This document shows positions 42,306 to 51,378 of a DNA stretch of 64,000 bases, piece by piece (the stretch's first letter is position 1; each line of letters opens with the position of its first letter). The notes beneath the pieces are model-generated. The model was not told the DNA's origin and made no database searches. It saw nothing but the letters and a program-made list of their open reading frames with translations. Source of the DNA: Candidatus Rhodoferax randersensis (GTDB lineage: Bacteria; Pseudomonadota; Gammaproteobacteria; Burkholderiales; Burkholderiaceae_C); NCBI GenBank assembly GCA_016718155.1, contig JADKEH010000013.1:120253-184252 (forward strand). Direction: 5' to 3'. The position numbers were made by a program, and so were the translations under genes.

Positions 42306-42845
42306 TCACTGGCTGGGTTCGTCGCTCTTGAGGTGGGGCGCGATGTAGAAGCCCTGGCCGACCAGGAAAGCCAGCGGGAACACATAGCCCCAAAGCTTGA
42401 AATTGACCCAGGCCTCGGTGCTGAAATTGGCAGCCACGTAGCCGTTGATGAGGGACATGAACACACAGTAGGCCACCCAGGTGATGTTGAGTTTGCGCCA
42501 GACGGAATCCGGCAGGTCCAACTGGCTACCGAGCAGGATCTTCAGGAAGTTCTTCTTCAGTCCCCAGACGGCAATGGCCAGTCCGATCGCCATCGCGGCG
42601 TACAGCACCGTAGGTTTCCACTTGATAAAGCGGTCGTCATGCAGGGCCAGGGTGAGGGCCCCGAAGCCCATCACCAGCACCAGCGTGACCTTGTGCAGCA
42701 TCTGCAGCCGCTTGTCGATGGTGTAGATCAGCGCCATCTGCACCGCAGTGGCCGCCATCAGCACGGTGGTGGCGGCATAGATGTCATAGACCTTGTAGGC
42801 CGCAAAGAACAGCAGGATGGGGAAAAAGTCGATCAGTATTTTCAT
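42306..42845 (-). CDS. yciB: inner-membrane septation protein A / YciB
   Basis: 179 residues, five predicted membrane helices, starting MKILIDFFPILLFFAAYK. The blocks FIKWKPTVLYA, LDLPDSVWRKLNITW and FWxNFK-like WVNFKLWGYVFPLAF are characteristic of YciB (IspZ). The protein is needed for normal envelope and septum maintenance and interacts with divisome and elongasome components. It begins the yciB-bolA-ppiC minus-strand set; msrB lies just upstream with 34 bp between. Confidence 0.93.
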   Translation of the reverse strand: MKILIDFFPILLFFAAYKVYDIYAATTVLMAATAVQMALIYTIDKRLQMLHKVTLVLVMGFGALTLALHDDRFIKWKPTVLYAAMAIGLAIAVWGLKKNFLKILLGSQLDLPDSVWRKLNITWVAYCVFMSLINGYVAANFSTEAWVNFKLWGYVFPLAFLVGQGFYIAPHLKSDEPSQ

Positions 42846-42879
42846 ATGGTTGAGGACAGAGCTTGTTCACTTTGTGTAA

Positions 42880-43308
42880 CTACGGTCTGTCCCGCAAGGT
42901 CTCAGGTACGAAGTGTAGCGAAGCCGAGTTGGCGCAGTAACGCAAGCCGGTTGGCGCTGGACCATCCTCGAACAGGTGGCCGACGTGGGCGCCGCAGTCC
43001 GGGCAGTGGACCTCGGTGCGCTTCATCCAGTGGCTGGTGTCAACCTGACTGGCCAGGGCCTGCTCGTCCAGCGGGGCGAAGAAGCTGGGCCAGCCGCAGC
43101 CGGAATCGAACTTGGCGGCGGAATCAAACAGCGGCTTGCCGCAGCAAATGCACTGGTAAACGCCTGGTGCATGGTTGGTTTCGTGTCGCCCGGTGAAGGC
43201 GCGTTCGGTGGCGGCGTGGCGGGTCACCTCGAAGGCCAACGGTTCGGCGCCTTTTTCGAGCAGTTCGGCCTTCTATTGGGCATCGGTCTTCACGATCGGG
43301 TCGGTCAT
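42880..43308 (-). pseudogene. msrB: methionine-R-sulfoxide reductase B with in-frame TAG at codon 12
   Basis: From ATG at 43308 the frame reads MTDPIVKTDAQ, then TAG (43273-43275), then KAELLEKGAEPLAFEVTRHA and a complete MsrB. In MsrB proteins this position is usually Trp (DAEW-R), so TGG to TAG is the simplest change. The rest is intact: zinc sites CICCGKP and CPDCGAHVGH, and the catalytic RYCANSASLHF. MsrB reduces methionine-R-sulfoxide with thioredoxin. A TTG at 43239 could start a shortened enzyme retaining the whole catalytic domain. Mutation, sequencing error or readthrough cannot be told apart here. Confidence 0.85.
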
Positions 43309-43337
43309 GGGGTTTCCTGATACTTTGGGGCGCCACT

Positions 43338-43402
43338 TGTCGGATGTTGGGGGTCCGCGGGACAGACTTTGCTCTGTCCTCAACTGATTGTCGGATGTTG
43401 GG
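43338..43402. repeat. 15-bp direct repeat with a hairpin between the copies
   Basis: TTGTCGGATGTTGGG occurs at 43338-43352 and 43388-43402. Between them GGACAGA (43360-43366) and TCTGTCC (43373-43379) form a hairpin. The same GGACAGA/TCTGTCC pair flanks the other end of msrB at 42854-42860 and 42886-42892. Confidence 0.75.
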
Positions 43403-43410
43403 AGTTGGCG

Positions 43411-44916
43411 TCAAGATGAGCAACTGATGGCGATGCCGGCCGCCCAAGCCGGCGGGAAGTCGGCGTAGGCGTCCATGCCGGGGTGCTCGTCGAAAGGCGA
43501 CTCCAGCAGCGTCAACAGCGTCCGCACCAGGCTGAAATCCTTCTGTTTGGCGGCGGCGATGGCGTTCTCCGCCAAATGGTTTCGGAGTACGAACTTGGGG
43601 TTTGTTTTGAGCATCAAATCAGCCGCCATACCCTGTGGAATAAGCCTGAGCAGCTCTGAATAACGTAGCAACCAGGTGTCGAAGCCAGGGCGATCCCCAA
43701 ACAGGTCGCGCACCGTGGCGGGATCCCCACCGCCCGCCAGATGGCTCAGGCGACGCCAGAAGATGGTGTAGTCCACCCGGTTGCGGGCCAGCAGTTGCAG
43801 CAGATCCTCAATCAGGGCCGAGTCGGACTCCAGCGTCAGGTCGGCCAGGCCCAGTTTGGCCCTCATTTGCCCAGCAAAGGCGTCGGCATAACTTGACTTG
43901 TAGGGCTCCAGCGCCGCCATGGCCAGGTCTTGGTCCCCGATCAAGGGCAGCAGGGCCTGACCCAGACAGAACAGGTTCCAGTAGGCGACCTGGGGCTGGC
44001 GGTTGAAGGCGTATCGACCTGAGTGGTCGCTGTGGTTGCAGATGTGGCCAGGGTCGAAGGCGTCGAGAAACTGGAACGGGCCGTAGTCGATGGTCAGGCC
44101 CAGGATGCTCATGTTGTCGGTGTTCATGACGCCGTGGCAAAAACCCACCGCCTGCCACTGCGCCACCATACGCGCCGTGCGCACCGTCACGGCGTGCAGC
44201 AGCGCGGCAAAAGGGTTGCTGGCAAACCTGGTCGAATCGCGGCACTCGGCATAGTGGTGGTCGATCACGTGGTCGGCCAGTTGTCGCAGCAGATCAAGCT
44301 GGTTGCTGAAGGAGAAATGCTCAAAGTGTCCAAAGCGGATGAAGCTGGGCGCCACGCGTGCCACCACCGCTGCGGTTTCAGGCTCCTCGCGGTACACCGG
44401 CAAGTCCGAGCCAATGACGCTCAAGGCGCGCGTGGTCGGCACGCCCAGCGCGTGCATGGCCTCGCTGCACAAAAACTCGCGAATGCTGGAGCGCAACACC
44501 GCCCGGCCATCGCCCATGCGGGAGTAGGGCGTCAGGCCCGAGCCCTTGAGCTGGATCTCCAGGCCGCTGGCGCTGTGCCCGGGCGGCGGCGCCAGTTCAC
44601 CCAGCAGCAGGGCGCGACCGTCACCCAACTGCCCGGCCCAGACGCCAAACTGGTGCCCGCTGTACACGCTGGCCAGCGGGCGCGCACCCTCCAGATTGCC
44701 GTGACCGGCCAGGGCGTGCAGCCAGGCGTTGGATGCCAGCGCCTGCGCGCCCAGCCCGAGCAGGCTGGCGGTGGCGCCGCTGGTGGCGACCCAATATGGC
44801 TGCGGCACCGCCTGCGGTGCCAACTCGGTGAAGAAATCCGGGCCCAGCGTGGCAAAGCGGTTGGCCCAATGCCAACCGGGTTCAAGTTGCGCGCGTTCGG
44901 TCGAGATGGGGAGCAT
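43411..44916 (-). CDS. selO: SelO-type protein adenylyltransferase (YdiU)
   Basis: 501 residues from ATG at 44916. GQLGDGRALLLGE near 110, LKGSGLTPYSRMGDGRAVLRSSIREFL near 135-160 (split: Lys, Gly and Arg of the pseudokinase nucleotide site), HGVMNTDNMSILG near 255 with metal-binding Asn and Asp, and DYGPFQFLDAF are family signatures. It ends ISCSS, so Cys stands at the position that is selenocysteine in some homologues. SelO transfers AMP to protein Ser/Thr/Tyr and affects glutathionylation under oxidative stress. Neighbouring msrB also answers oxidative damage, so shared regulation is plausible. Confidence 0.93.
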   Translation of the reverse strand: MLPISTERAQLEPGWHWANRFATLGPDFFTELAPQAVPQPYWVATSGATASLLGLGAQALASNAWLHALAGHGNLEGARPLASVYSGHQFGVWAGQLGDGRALLLGELAPPPGHSASGLEIQLKGSGLTPYSRMGDGRAVLRSSIREFLCSEAMHALGVPTTRALSVIGSDLPVYREEPETAAVVARVAPSFIRFGHFEHFSFSNQLDLLRQLADHVIDHHYAECRDSTRFASNPFAALLHAVTVRTARMVAQWQAVGFCHGVMNTDNMSILGLTIDYGPFQFLDAFDPGHICNHSDHSGRYAFNRQPQVAYWNLFCLGQALLPLIGDQDLAMAALEPYKSSYADAFAGQMRAKLGLADLTLESDSALIEDLLQLLARNRVDYTIFWRRLSHLAGGGDPATVRDLFGDRPGFDTWLLRYSELLRLIPQGMAADLMLKTNPKFVLRNHLAENAIAAAKQKDFSLVRTLLTLLESPFDEHPGMDAYADFPPAWAAGIAISCSS

Positions 44917-44960
44917 GCCCCGATTGTCTGGCAGGCCCGGCAAGCCAGTTGGCCATGGGG

Positions 44961-45671
44961 TTATGGGTTGGGTGGGCCGGTCTCGTTGCCGCTGCGAGAC
45001 AGCATGACATCGGTCAAGGCAGCGTCGTCGAGCACGGTAATGCGGTTCATCGACAGGCTGATCACGCCGCGTTGCTGAAGGTTGTTCAGGGCGCGATTGG
45101 CCGTTTGCCGGGACATGCCGGCCAGGCTGGCCAACTCGTCCTGCGTCAAATCAAGCTGGCGGGTGCCACTCCAGAATAAACGGCTCAGCGACAAGGCCAG
45201 CCGCTGCTCGGGATTGCGGGTGCGGCCCGCTTCGATGATCGCCATGGCCTGGCCAAGTTTGTGGTTCAACCGCTCAACCAGAAACTGGTTGAAGGCCATG
45301 CAGCCGGCTGACAGCGCGCGAAACTGCTCGCTGGGCAGGCACAGCAGTTCCGTATCGCGCAGGGCAACCACGTTGTAGCGGCGCGGCTCGTCCTTTAGCA
45401 CCGCGCCTTCGCCAAACCATTCGCCGGTGGCCAGGCCCAGGAAGGTGGAGCAGCGTCCCGCGCCGACGTTGCTCTCGATCTTGACCAGTCCGTTCAACAC
45501 TGCATACCAGCCCTGCACCGTTTCATTGGCGGGCAGCACCGTCGTGCCTTTGCGCGAGCGCAGCGTGAACACCGTGGCCTGCAGCGCCTGCTGTTGCTTC
45601 AACGGCAGCCCAGCAAACCACGGCTGCGCCAGCAAGAATCGGGTTACGGGGTTGGCGGGTGCGGGAAACAT
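44961..45671 (-). CDS. Crp/Fnr-family transcriptional regulator
   Basis: 236 residues. The N-terminal cyclic-nucleotide-type domain includes LRSRKGTTVLPANETVQGWYAVLNG and GLATGEWFGEGAVL; the C-terminal helix-turn-helix is DLTQDELASLAGMSRQTANRALNNLQ. The four Cys cluster of Fnr is missing, so it is not a classical oxygen sensor. No cAMP-specific arginine pattern was confirmed. It diverges from the acyl-CoA synthetase gene over 177 bp and may control it or the downstream catabolic genes; no half-sites were identified with confidence. Confidence 0.9.
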   Translation of the reverse strand: MFPAPANPVTRFLLAQPWFAGLPLKQQQALQATVFTLRSRKGTTVLPANETVQGWYAVLNGLVKIESNVGAGRCSTFLGLATGEWFGEGAVLKDEPRRYNVVALRDTELLCLPSEQFRALSAGCMAFNQFLVERLNHKLGQAMAIIEAGRTRNPEQRLALSLSRLFWSGTRQLDLTQDELASLAGMSRQTANRALNNLQQRGVISLSMNRITVLDDAALTDVMLSRSGNETGPPNP

Positions 45672-45848
45672 GGGCGAAGGCCTATTTTGATCGCCTATCT
45701 TATTAGGGAAAACGCGAAGTCGATGTCATCACGACGACAGCGTTTGCCACGCCTGTGCAAATGCCGCAAACTCTCGCGCAACACGGTCTGCCCATGGCGC
45801 AGTACCATGCGATTTTGATCGACCATTTTCTACTGATTGAGGCCAACC

Positions 45849-47477
45849 ATGCTCGGGTTAATGCAAAGCCAGCAACTGCTGATTTCTTCACTGATTGATT
45901 TCGCCGAGCGCCACCATGGCGAAGGCGAGGTGGTGTCGCGCCGGGTCGAGGGTGATCTGCATCGCTATACCTACAAGGACGTTGCGGCACGCTCGCGTCG
46001 GGTTGCCAATGCACTGGATGGCATGAAGCTGGGTTTCAGCGACCGCGTCGCCACGCTGGCCTGGAACGGCTACCGCCACCTGGAGCTCTACTTCGGCGTC
46101 AGCGGCTCGGGCCGGGTACTGCATACGCTCAATCCGCGTCTGCACCCCGACCAGATTACCTGGATTGCCAACCACGCCGAAGACTCGGTGCTGTGCTTTG
46201 ACATGAGCTTCCTGCCCATCATCAAGGCCATTCACGGCCGCTGCCCCACGATCAAACACTATGTAGCCCTGTGCGATGCCGACAAATTGCCAGCGGACAG
46301 CGGCATTCCCGGCCTGTTGAGCTACGAGGCCTGGATTGGCGCGCAGTCAGCCAGCTACCAGTGGCCCAGCTTTGACGAGAACTCGGCGTCCAGCATGTGC
46401 TACACCAGCGGCACCACGGGCAACCCAAAGGCTGCGCTATACAGCCACCGCTCCACCATGCTGCACGCGCTGGCTGGCGCCTTGCCGGATGCCCTGAGCA
46501 TGAGCGCGCGCGATTGCGTGCTGCCGGTGGTGCCGATGTTCCATGTCAATGCCTGGGGCCTGCCGTACTCGGCTGCCATGACCGGTGCCAAGCTGGTGTT
46601 TCCGGGTCCGGCGATGGACGGCAAGTCGATCTACGAGCTGATTGAAGGCGAGAAGGTCAGCTTTGCGGCGGGTGTGCCCACGGTGTGGCAGATGATGCTG
46701 GGCCACATGTCGGCGGGCAAGCTGCGCTTCTCGACGCTCAAGCGCACGGTGATTGGCGGCTCGGCCTGCCCGCCGGCCATGATCAATGCCTTCAACGATG
46801 AGTATGGCGTCGAGGTACTGCACGCCTGGGGCATGACCGAGATGTCGCCGCTGGGCACGGTCTGCACTTTGAAGAACAAGCATCTGAGTCTTTCATCGCC
46901 AGAGAAGATGAAGGTGCGCCTCAAGCAGGGCCGTGGCATCTTTGGCGTGGACATGAAGATCGTCGATGGCGAGGGCAAAGAGCTGCCCTGGGACGGCAAG
47001 GCCTATGGCGATCTGCTGGTCAAGGGCCCCTGGATCATCAGCGATTACTTCAAGGGCGAGGGTGGCTCACCGCTGGTGGATGGCTGGTTTCCGACCGGCG
47101 ACGTGGCGACCATCGATCCCGATGGCTACATGCAAATCACCGACCGCAGCAAGGATGTGATCAAGTCCGGTGGCGAATGGATCAGCTCCATCGACGTTGA
47201 AAACATCGCCATGGCACACCCGGCGGTGGCGATGGCGGCATGCATCGGCATGAAGCATCCCAAGTGGGACGAGCGTCCCATCATCGCAGTGGTCAAGAAG
47301 CCCGGTGCCGACGTGTCGCGCGACGAGCTGATTGCGTTCTTTGATGGCAAGACCGCCAAGTGGCAGATCCCCGATGACGTGGTGTTTGTCGAAGCGATTC
47401 CGCTCGGTGGCACCGGCAAGATGCAAAAGACCAAACTGCGAGAAATGCTCAAGGACTACCAACTGCCCGCTGCCTGA
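45849..47477 (+). CDS. acyl-CoA synthetase (AMP-forming)
   Basis: 542 residues, ATG at 45849. Core A3 motif YTSGTTGNPKAA near 184-195, A5 WGMTEMSP near 333, A7 WFPTGDVA near 418, A8 region DRSKDVIKSGGEWISSIDVEN near 435-455 and A10 GGTGKMQKTKLR near 520 are intact, so the enzyme should be active. It belongs to the medium/long-chain acyl-CoA ligase branch that makes acyl-CoA from fatty or aryl-aliphatic acid, ATP and CoA. Its position directly before a Liv-type ABC transporter suggests that the imported compound is a carboxylic acid activated by this enzyme. Confidence 0.9.
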   Translation: MLGLMQSQQLLISSLIDFAERHHGEGEVVSRRVEGDLHRYTYKDVAARSRRVANALDGMKLGFSDRVATLAWNGYRHLELYFGVSGSGRVLHTLNPRLHPDQITWIANHAEDSVLCFDMSFLPIIKAIHGRCPTIKHYVALCDADKLPADSGIPGLLSYEAWIGAQSASYQWPSFDENSASSMCYTSGTTGNPKAALYSHRSTMLHALAGALPDALSMSARDCVLPVVPMFHVNAWGLPYSAAMTGAKLVFPGPAMDGKSIYELIEGEKVSFAAGVPTVWQMMLGHMSAGKLRFSTLKRTVIGGSACPPAMINAFNDEYGVEVLHAWGMTEMSPLGTVCTLKNKHLSLSSPEKMKVRLKQGRGIFGVDMKIVDGEGKELPWDGKAYGDLLVKGPWIISDYFKGEGGSPLVDGWFPTGDVATIDPDGYMQITDRSKDVIKSGGEWISSIDVENIAMAHPAVAMAACIGMKHPKWDERPIIAVVKKPGADVSRDELIAFFDGKTAKWQIPDDVVFVEAIPLGGTGKMQKTKLREMLKDYQLPAA

Positions 47478-47623
47478 CCCTTCGATCAAAAGCGCCAGGG
47501 GCAATCAAGTCGCCTGCGCGATAGCCGTTGCGGGAAACCCCCTTGCCTTGGTCGGCACAATGGCTTGTAATCTGACCCCGCTTAGCTTCGTTTAGCCCTG
47601 TTATGACCTACTTGGAGACATCA

Positions 47624-48859
47624 ATGAAAACCAGCCTGAAACTAGTCGCCGTTGCATCGTTGCTGGCTTGTGCCAGTGGTGCGTTTGCCCAAAAGGGCGA
47701 GACTGTTCGCATCGCGTTGATTGAGGGGTTGTCGGGGCCGATGGCCAACGTTGGGCAGAACCAGCTCAAGAGCTGGCAGTTCGTCGCGGAGCGCCTCAAC
47801 GGCGCCAAGAACGCCGCTGGCGTCAAGTTCGAGATCGTCGGAATGGACAGCAAAGGCCTACCGCAGGAGGCACTGACCGTCTTGAAAGCCGCAGTGGATC
47901 AGGGCTTTCGCTACATCACCCAGGGCAACGGCTCGGGTGCTGCCTTGGCCCTGGCCGATGCCGTGGCCAAACACAACGAACGCAACCCCGGCAAGGAGAT
48001 CATTTACTTGAATTACGCGGCAGTGGACCCGGCGCTGACCAACGAGAAGTGCTCCTACGCCCATTTCCGTCTGGATGCCGACACCACCATGAAGATGGAA
48101 GCGCTGACCAGCTTCATGAAGGACCAGCCAGCGGTCAAAAAGGTCTTTCTGCTGAACCAGAACTACTCGCACGGACAGCAAGTCTCGCGCTACTTCAAGG
48201 AAGGCATCGCGCGCAAGCGCACCGATGTGCAAATCGTTGGCGACGACCTGCACCCACTGGGCCAGGTGAAGGACTTCGCGCCCTATGTGGCCAAGATCAA
48301 GCAGTCCGGCGCCGACACCATCGTCACCGGCAACTGGGGCGCCGACCTGGCGCTGTTCGTCAAGGCGCTTAATGACGCGGGTCTGAAGCTGCCGATGTAT
48401 GCCTATTACGCGGGTGTGACCGGCACGCCCACGGTGCTGGCCGCCGGTGGCGCCACCGAGGTCTACCAGATCGCCTACAACCATTCCAACTACACCGGCG
48501 AGATCGGCGCCCTCATGGCCGACTACAAGAAGAAGTTCAATGACGATTTCTATACTTTCTCGATCTACAACGGCATCGTCATGATGGCCGAAGCCATGGC
48601 CAAGGCCAAGTCCACCGACCCCATGAAAGTGGCCGCCGCGATGGAGGGCTTGAGTTTCAAGGGCTTTAACGGCGAGTCACAAATGCGCAAAGCCGATCAT
48701 CAACTGCAACAAGGCCTGTTCATTTCCAAGTGGCAGAAGGTCGACAAGAAGAACCCCTACAGCGTGGAGAACACAGGCTACACCTTTGCGCCAGTCAAGT
48801 ACCTGGAGCCCTACATCGCCAGCACACCCACCAGTTGCCAGATGAAGCGTCCGGGCTAG
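47624..48859 (+). CDS. Liv-type ABC transporter periplasmic substrate-binding protein
   Basis: 411 residues from ATG at 47624 with TTGGAGA upstream. A Sec signal (AVASLLACASGAFA) precedes a type I periplasmic binding fold beginning VRIALIEGLSGPMANVGQNQL. Later blocks include YITQGNGSGAALALADAV, KKVFLLNQNYSHGQQVSRYF and ADTIVTGNWGADLALFVKAL. Members bind branched-chain amino acids, amides, urea or aromatic and aliphatic acids; surrounding acyl-CoA genes favour an acid. It is separated from the permeases by a 275-bp space containing repeat A2 and a G/C artefact. Confidence 0.88.
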   Translation: MKTSLKLVAVASLLACASGAFAQKGETVRIALIEGLSGPMANVGQNQLKSWQFVAERLNGAKNAAGVKFEIVGMDSKGLPQEALTVLKAAVDQGFRYITQGNGSGAALALADAVAKHNERNPGKEIIYLNYAAVDPALTNEKCSYAHFRLDADTTMKMEALTSFMKDQPAVKKVFLLNQNYSHGQQVSRYFKEGIARKRTDVQIVGDDLHPLGQVKDFAPYVAKIKQSGADTIVTGNWGADLALFVKALNDAGLKLPMYAYYAGVTGTPTVLAAGGATEVYQIAYNHSNYTGEIGALMADYKKKFNDDFYTFSIYNGIVMMAEAMAKAKSTDPMKVAAAMEGLSFKGFNGESQMRKADHQLQQGLFISKWQKVDKKNPYSVENTGYTFAPVKYLEPYIASTPTSCQMKRPG

Positions 48860-48900
48860 GCGACATGGGCTTTTGCCCACCCCAGAGCATGAAAGGACGC

Positions 48901-49046
48901 CGTCATTGCGGGCTTCCAGTTTGGGGTCGCAGCCCGGGCCCGCCCGGGGGGGGCCCCCGCGGGGGGGGGGGGGGGCCCCCAAATATGGATCGCCACGGCC
49001 TGCGGCCGGATGCGGAGTTCCGGGCGGTGGGAGGTTCGCAATGACG
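48901..49046. repeat. dispersed composite palindromic repeat, copy A2, damaged by a G/C tract
   Basis: CGTCATTGCGGGCTTCCAG at the left and TGGATCGCCACGGCCTGCGGCC...GCAATGACG at the right match copies A1 and A4. The middle is replaced by G/C-only sequence at 48932-48980, probably a sequencing failure over a hairpin. The copy sits between the binding-protein and permease genes. Confidence 0.75.
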
Positions 49047-49134
49047 AGGCTCTTTCGCGGTAAGGGGTCTGCTGACTGCGGTGACACCGCGTTGCGGGTT
49101 CGAGTCTGCATCACGGCAAAAAAGTAAGGGATCG

Positions 49135-50082
49135 ATGGAGTTCTACACCATTTCATTGCTTAACGGCATCAGCTACGGGCTGCTGCTGTTCATGCTGAGT
49201 TCGGGCTTGACCCTGATCTTCAGCATGATGGGCGTCCTCAATTTTGCCCATGCATCGTTCTACATGCTCGGCGCCTACTTCGCCTACAGCATTACTGAAC
49301 TGCTGGGCTTCTGGCCCGCGTTGATCGTGGCGCCGCTGCTGGTAGGTTTGCTGGGTGCGGCGTTCGAGAAGTATTGCCTGCGCCGGGTGCACAAGTTCGG
49401 CCACGTGCCCGAACTGCTGATCACCTTCGGGCTGAGCTACATCCTGCTCGAACTGGTGCAACTGGTGTGGGGCCGCAGTTCCATGGACTACCGGGTGCCG
49501 GCGGCGTTGGATGGCCCCTTGTTCACCATTTACGGCACCCAGTTCCCAATGTACCGAGGCTTCATGATGCTGGTGGCGGTGCTGATGCTGCTGGCAGTCT
49601 GGCTGCTGCTGACACGCACGCGCATCGGCCTGGTGATTCAGGCGGCGCTGACCCATCCGCAAACGGTGGAGGCTTTGGGGCACAACGTGCCACGCGTATT
49701 CATGCTGGTGTTTGGCGGTGGGGCCGCGCTGGCGGGCTTGGCCGGAGTCATTGGCGGCAACGCCTTCGTCACCGAGCCGGGCATGGCAGCCACCGTGGGT
49801 TCGGTGATCTTCGTGGTGGTTGTGGTGGGGGGCATGGGCTCTCTGGCGGGCGCATTCCTGGCCTCGCTGCTGATTGGCGTGTTGCAGACCTTCGCCGTGG
49901 CGATTGACGCCTCGCTGATGTCGGCGTTGCAGCACCTGGGTGTGGCGGTCACGGCCAACACCTGGGGCTACGCGTTGTTAAAGCTCAAGCTCAGCCAGGT
50001 GGCGCCGGTGCTGCCGTATCTGCTGCTGGTGCTGATCCTGATCTTCCGGCCCAAGGGCCTGCTCGGGCTGCGCGAGGGCTAG
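49135..50082 (+). CDS. livH: Liv-type ABC transporter permease, LivH subunit
   Basis: 315 residues with TAAGGG before ATG at 49135. About eight membrane helices; NGISYGLLLFMLSSGLTLIFSMMGVLNFAHASFYMLGAY at 10-48 is the classical LivH start (split here only as description), and VFGGGAALAGLAGVIGG precedes the EAA-type coupling loop. It ends LILIFRPKGLLG as nearly all LivH proteins do. It pairs with LivM to form the pore. The four genes from here to 52852 overlap or abut and form one operon. Confidence 0.92.
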   Translation: MEFYTISLLNGISYGLLLFMLSSGLTLIFSMMGVLNFAHASFYMLGAYFAYSITELLGFWPALIVAPLLVGLLGAAFEKYCLRRVHKFGHVPELLITFGLSYILLELVQLVWGRSSMDYRVPAALDGPLFTIYGTQFPMYRGFMMLVAVLMLLAVWLLLTRTRIGLVIQAALTHPQTVEALGHNVPRVFMLVFGGGAALAGLAGVIGGNAFVTEPGMAATVGSVIFVVVVVGGMGSLAGAFLASLLIGVLQTFAVAIDASLMSALQHLGVAVTANTWGYALLKLKLSQVAPVLPYLLLVLILIFRPKGLLGLREG

Positions 50083-50085
50083 ACC

Positions 50086-51378
50086 ATGGCCAAGACTTAC
50101 TACCAATTCAAACCGCTCAACATCGGGCGCTACCTGGTCTGGGGCCTGTTCACGCTGGTCTTGTTGCTGGCGCCATTGGTCTTTACCAGCAGCCTGAGCC
50201 ACACCATGCTCAGCCAGATGGGCATCGCCATCATCGTGTGTCTGAGCTACAACATGCTGCTGGGCCAAGGCGGCATGCTGAGCTTTGGCCACGCCGTCTA
50301 TTCGGGCCTGGGCTCGTTCCTGGCGATCCATACGCTGAACCTGGTCAGCAATGGCAACTTGCCGCTGCCGGTCAGTCTGGTGCCGATCGCGGGAGGTCTG
50401 GCGGCCATGCTGTTCGCCGTGCTGCTGGGCTGGGTCACGACCAAGAAGGCCGCGACGCCGTTTGCCATGATCACCCTGGGCGTTGGGGAGCTGGTGTGGG
50501 CCATGTCGCTGATGTTCCCGGAATTCTTTGGCGGGGAGGGCGGTATCTCGGGCAACCGCGTCACCGGCTCCAAGCCCTGGGGCATCACCTTTGGTCCGCA
50601 AATCCAGTTGTATTACCTGATTGCCGCGTACACCCTGGTGTGTACTGCCTTGATGTTTGCCTTCACCCGCACACCCTTGGGGCGCATGCTCAACGCGGTG
50701 CGCGACAACCCCGAGCGGGTTGAGTTTGTCGGGTTCGATACGCAGAAAATCCGCTATATCTCGTTTGTGGTGGCAGCTTTCTTTGCCGGCGTCTCGGGCG
50801 GCCTGGCTGCCTTGAACTTCGAGATCGTGACCTCCGAGGTGGTCAACGCCTACCGTTCCGGCGCTTACCTGCTGTTCACCTTTCTGGGTGGGGCAACCTT
50901 CTTCTTTGGCCCCATCATCGGTGCCATTCTGATGGTGCTGGCTTTTGTGTTGTTGTCGGAACTGACCAAGGCCTGGCTGCTTTACCTGGGTCTGATTTTT
51001 CTGTTCATGGTGATGTTCGCCCCCGGCGGCGTGTCCAGCCTGATCATGATGAACCTGCGGGTGGCCGCGTTCGGGTTCCTGCGCAAGTTGTGGGTCAGCT
51101 ATCTGGGCCTGGCCCTGACTGGCCTGGTCGCGTTGGCGGGCGCATCGGTGATGATCGAAATGGTCTACCACTTGCAGCTCAACGCCGCGCTGGGGCCACA
51201 GATGAACTTCATGGGCATGGCGCTGGACGCCAAGGGACTCAATAGCTGGTTTGGCGCCGTATTCGTGATGGTCACGGGGGTAGGGCTGTTTGAGCTGTGC
51301 CGCCGCCAGTATGCGCGCGAGTGGGGCGAGATCCAGGGCGAGATCGAGCGGGAAGTCAAACGCCGGGAGGCGCTATGA
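50086..51378 (+). CDS. livM: Liv-type ABC transporter permease, LivM subunit with C-terminal extension
   Basis: 430 residues, starting three bases after livH. The core has IAIIVCLSYNMLLGQGGMLSFGHA and the helices usual in LivM; FLGGATFFFGPIIGAILM is the conserved late block. After FMVMFAPGGVSSLIM, where many LivM proteins end, about 100 more residues include two further hydrophobic helices (LGLALTGLVALAGASVMI and WFGAVFVMVTGVGLFEL) and a charged tail EWGEIQGEIEREVKRREAL. This fits LivM variants of betaproteobacterial acid transporters. The stop overlaps the livG start. Confidence 0.9.
   Translation: MAKTYYQFKPLNIGRYLVWGLFTLVLLLAPLVFTSSLSHTMLSQMGIAIIVCLSYNMLLGQGGMLSFGHAVYSGLGSFLAIHTLNLVSNGNLPLPVSLVPIAGGLAAMLFAVLLGWVTTKKAATPFAMITLGVGELVWAMSLMFPEFFGGEGGISGNRVTGSKPWGITFGPQIQLYYLIAAYTLVCTALMFAFTRTPLGRMLNAVRDNPERVEFVGFDTQKIRYISFVVAAFFAGVSGGLAALNFEIVTSEVVNAYRSGAYLLFTFLGGATFFFGPIIGAILMVLAFVLLSELTKAWLLYLGLIFLFMVMFAPGGVSSLIMMNLRVAAFGFLRKLWVSYLGLALTGLVALAGASVMIEMVYHLQLNAALGPQMNFMGMALDAKGLNSWFGAVFVMVTGVGLFELCRRQYAREWGEIQGEIEREVKRREAL

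Noticed and set aside
45680..45848. FNR box upstream of the acyl-CoA synthetase (TTGATCG half-sites)
   Set aside because: Only single half-sites are present; no TTGAT-N4-ATCAA spacing was found.
49060..49125. tRNA-like 3' half (GGGTTCGAGTCTGCATCACGGC)
   Set aside because: The T-loop sequence is suggestive, but the T stem does not pair and no anticodon arm or acceptor stem could be built.
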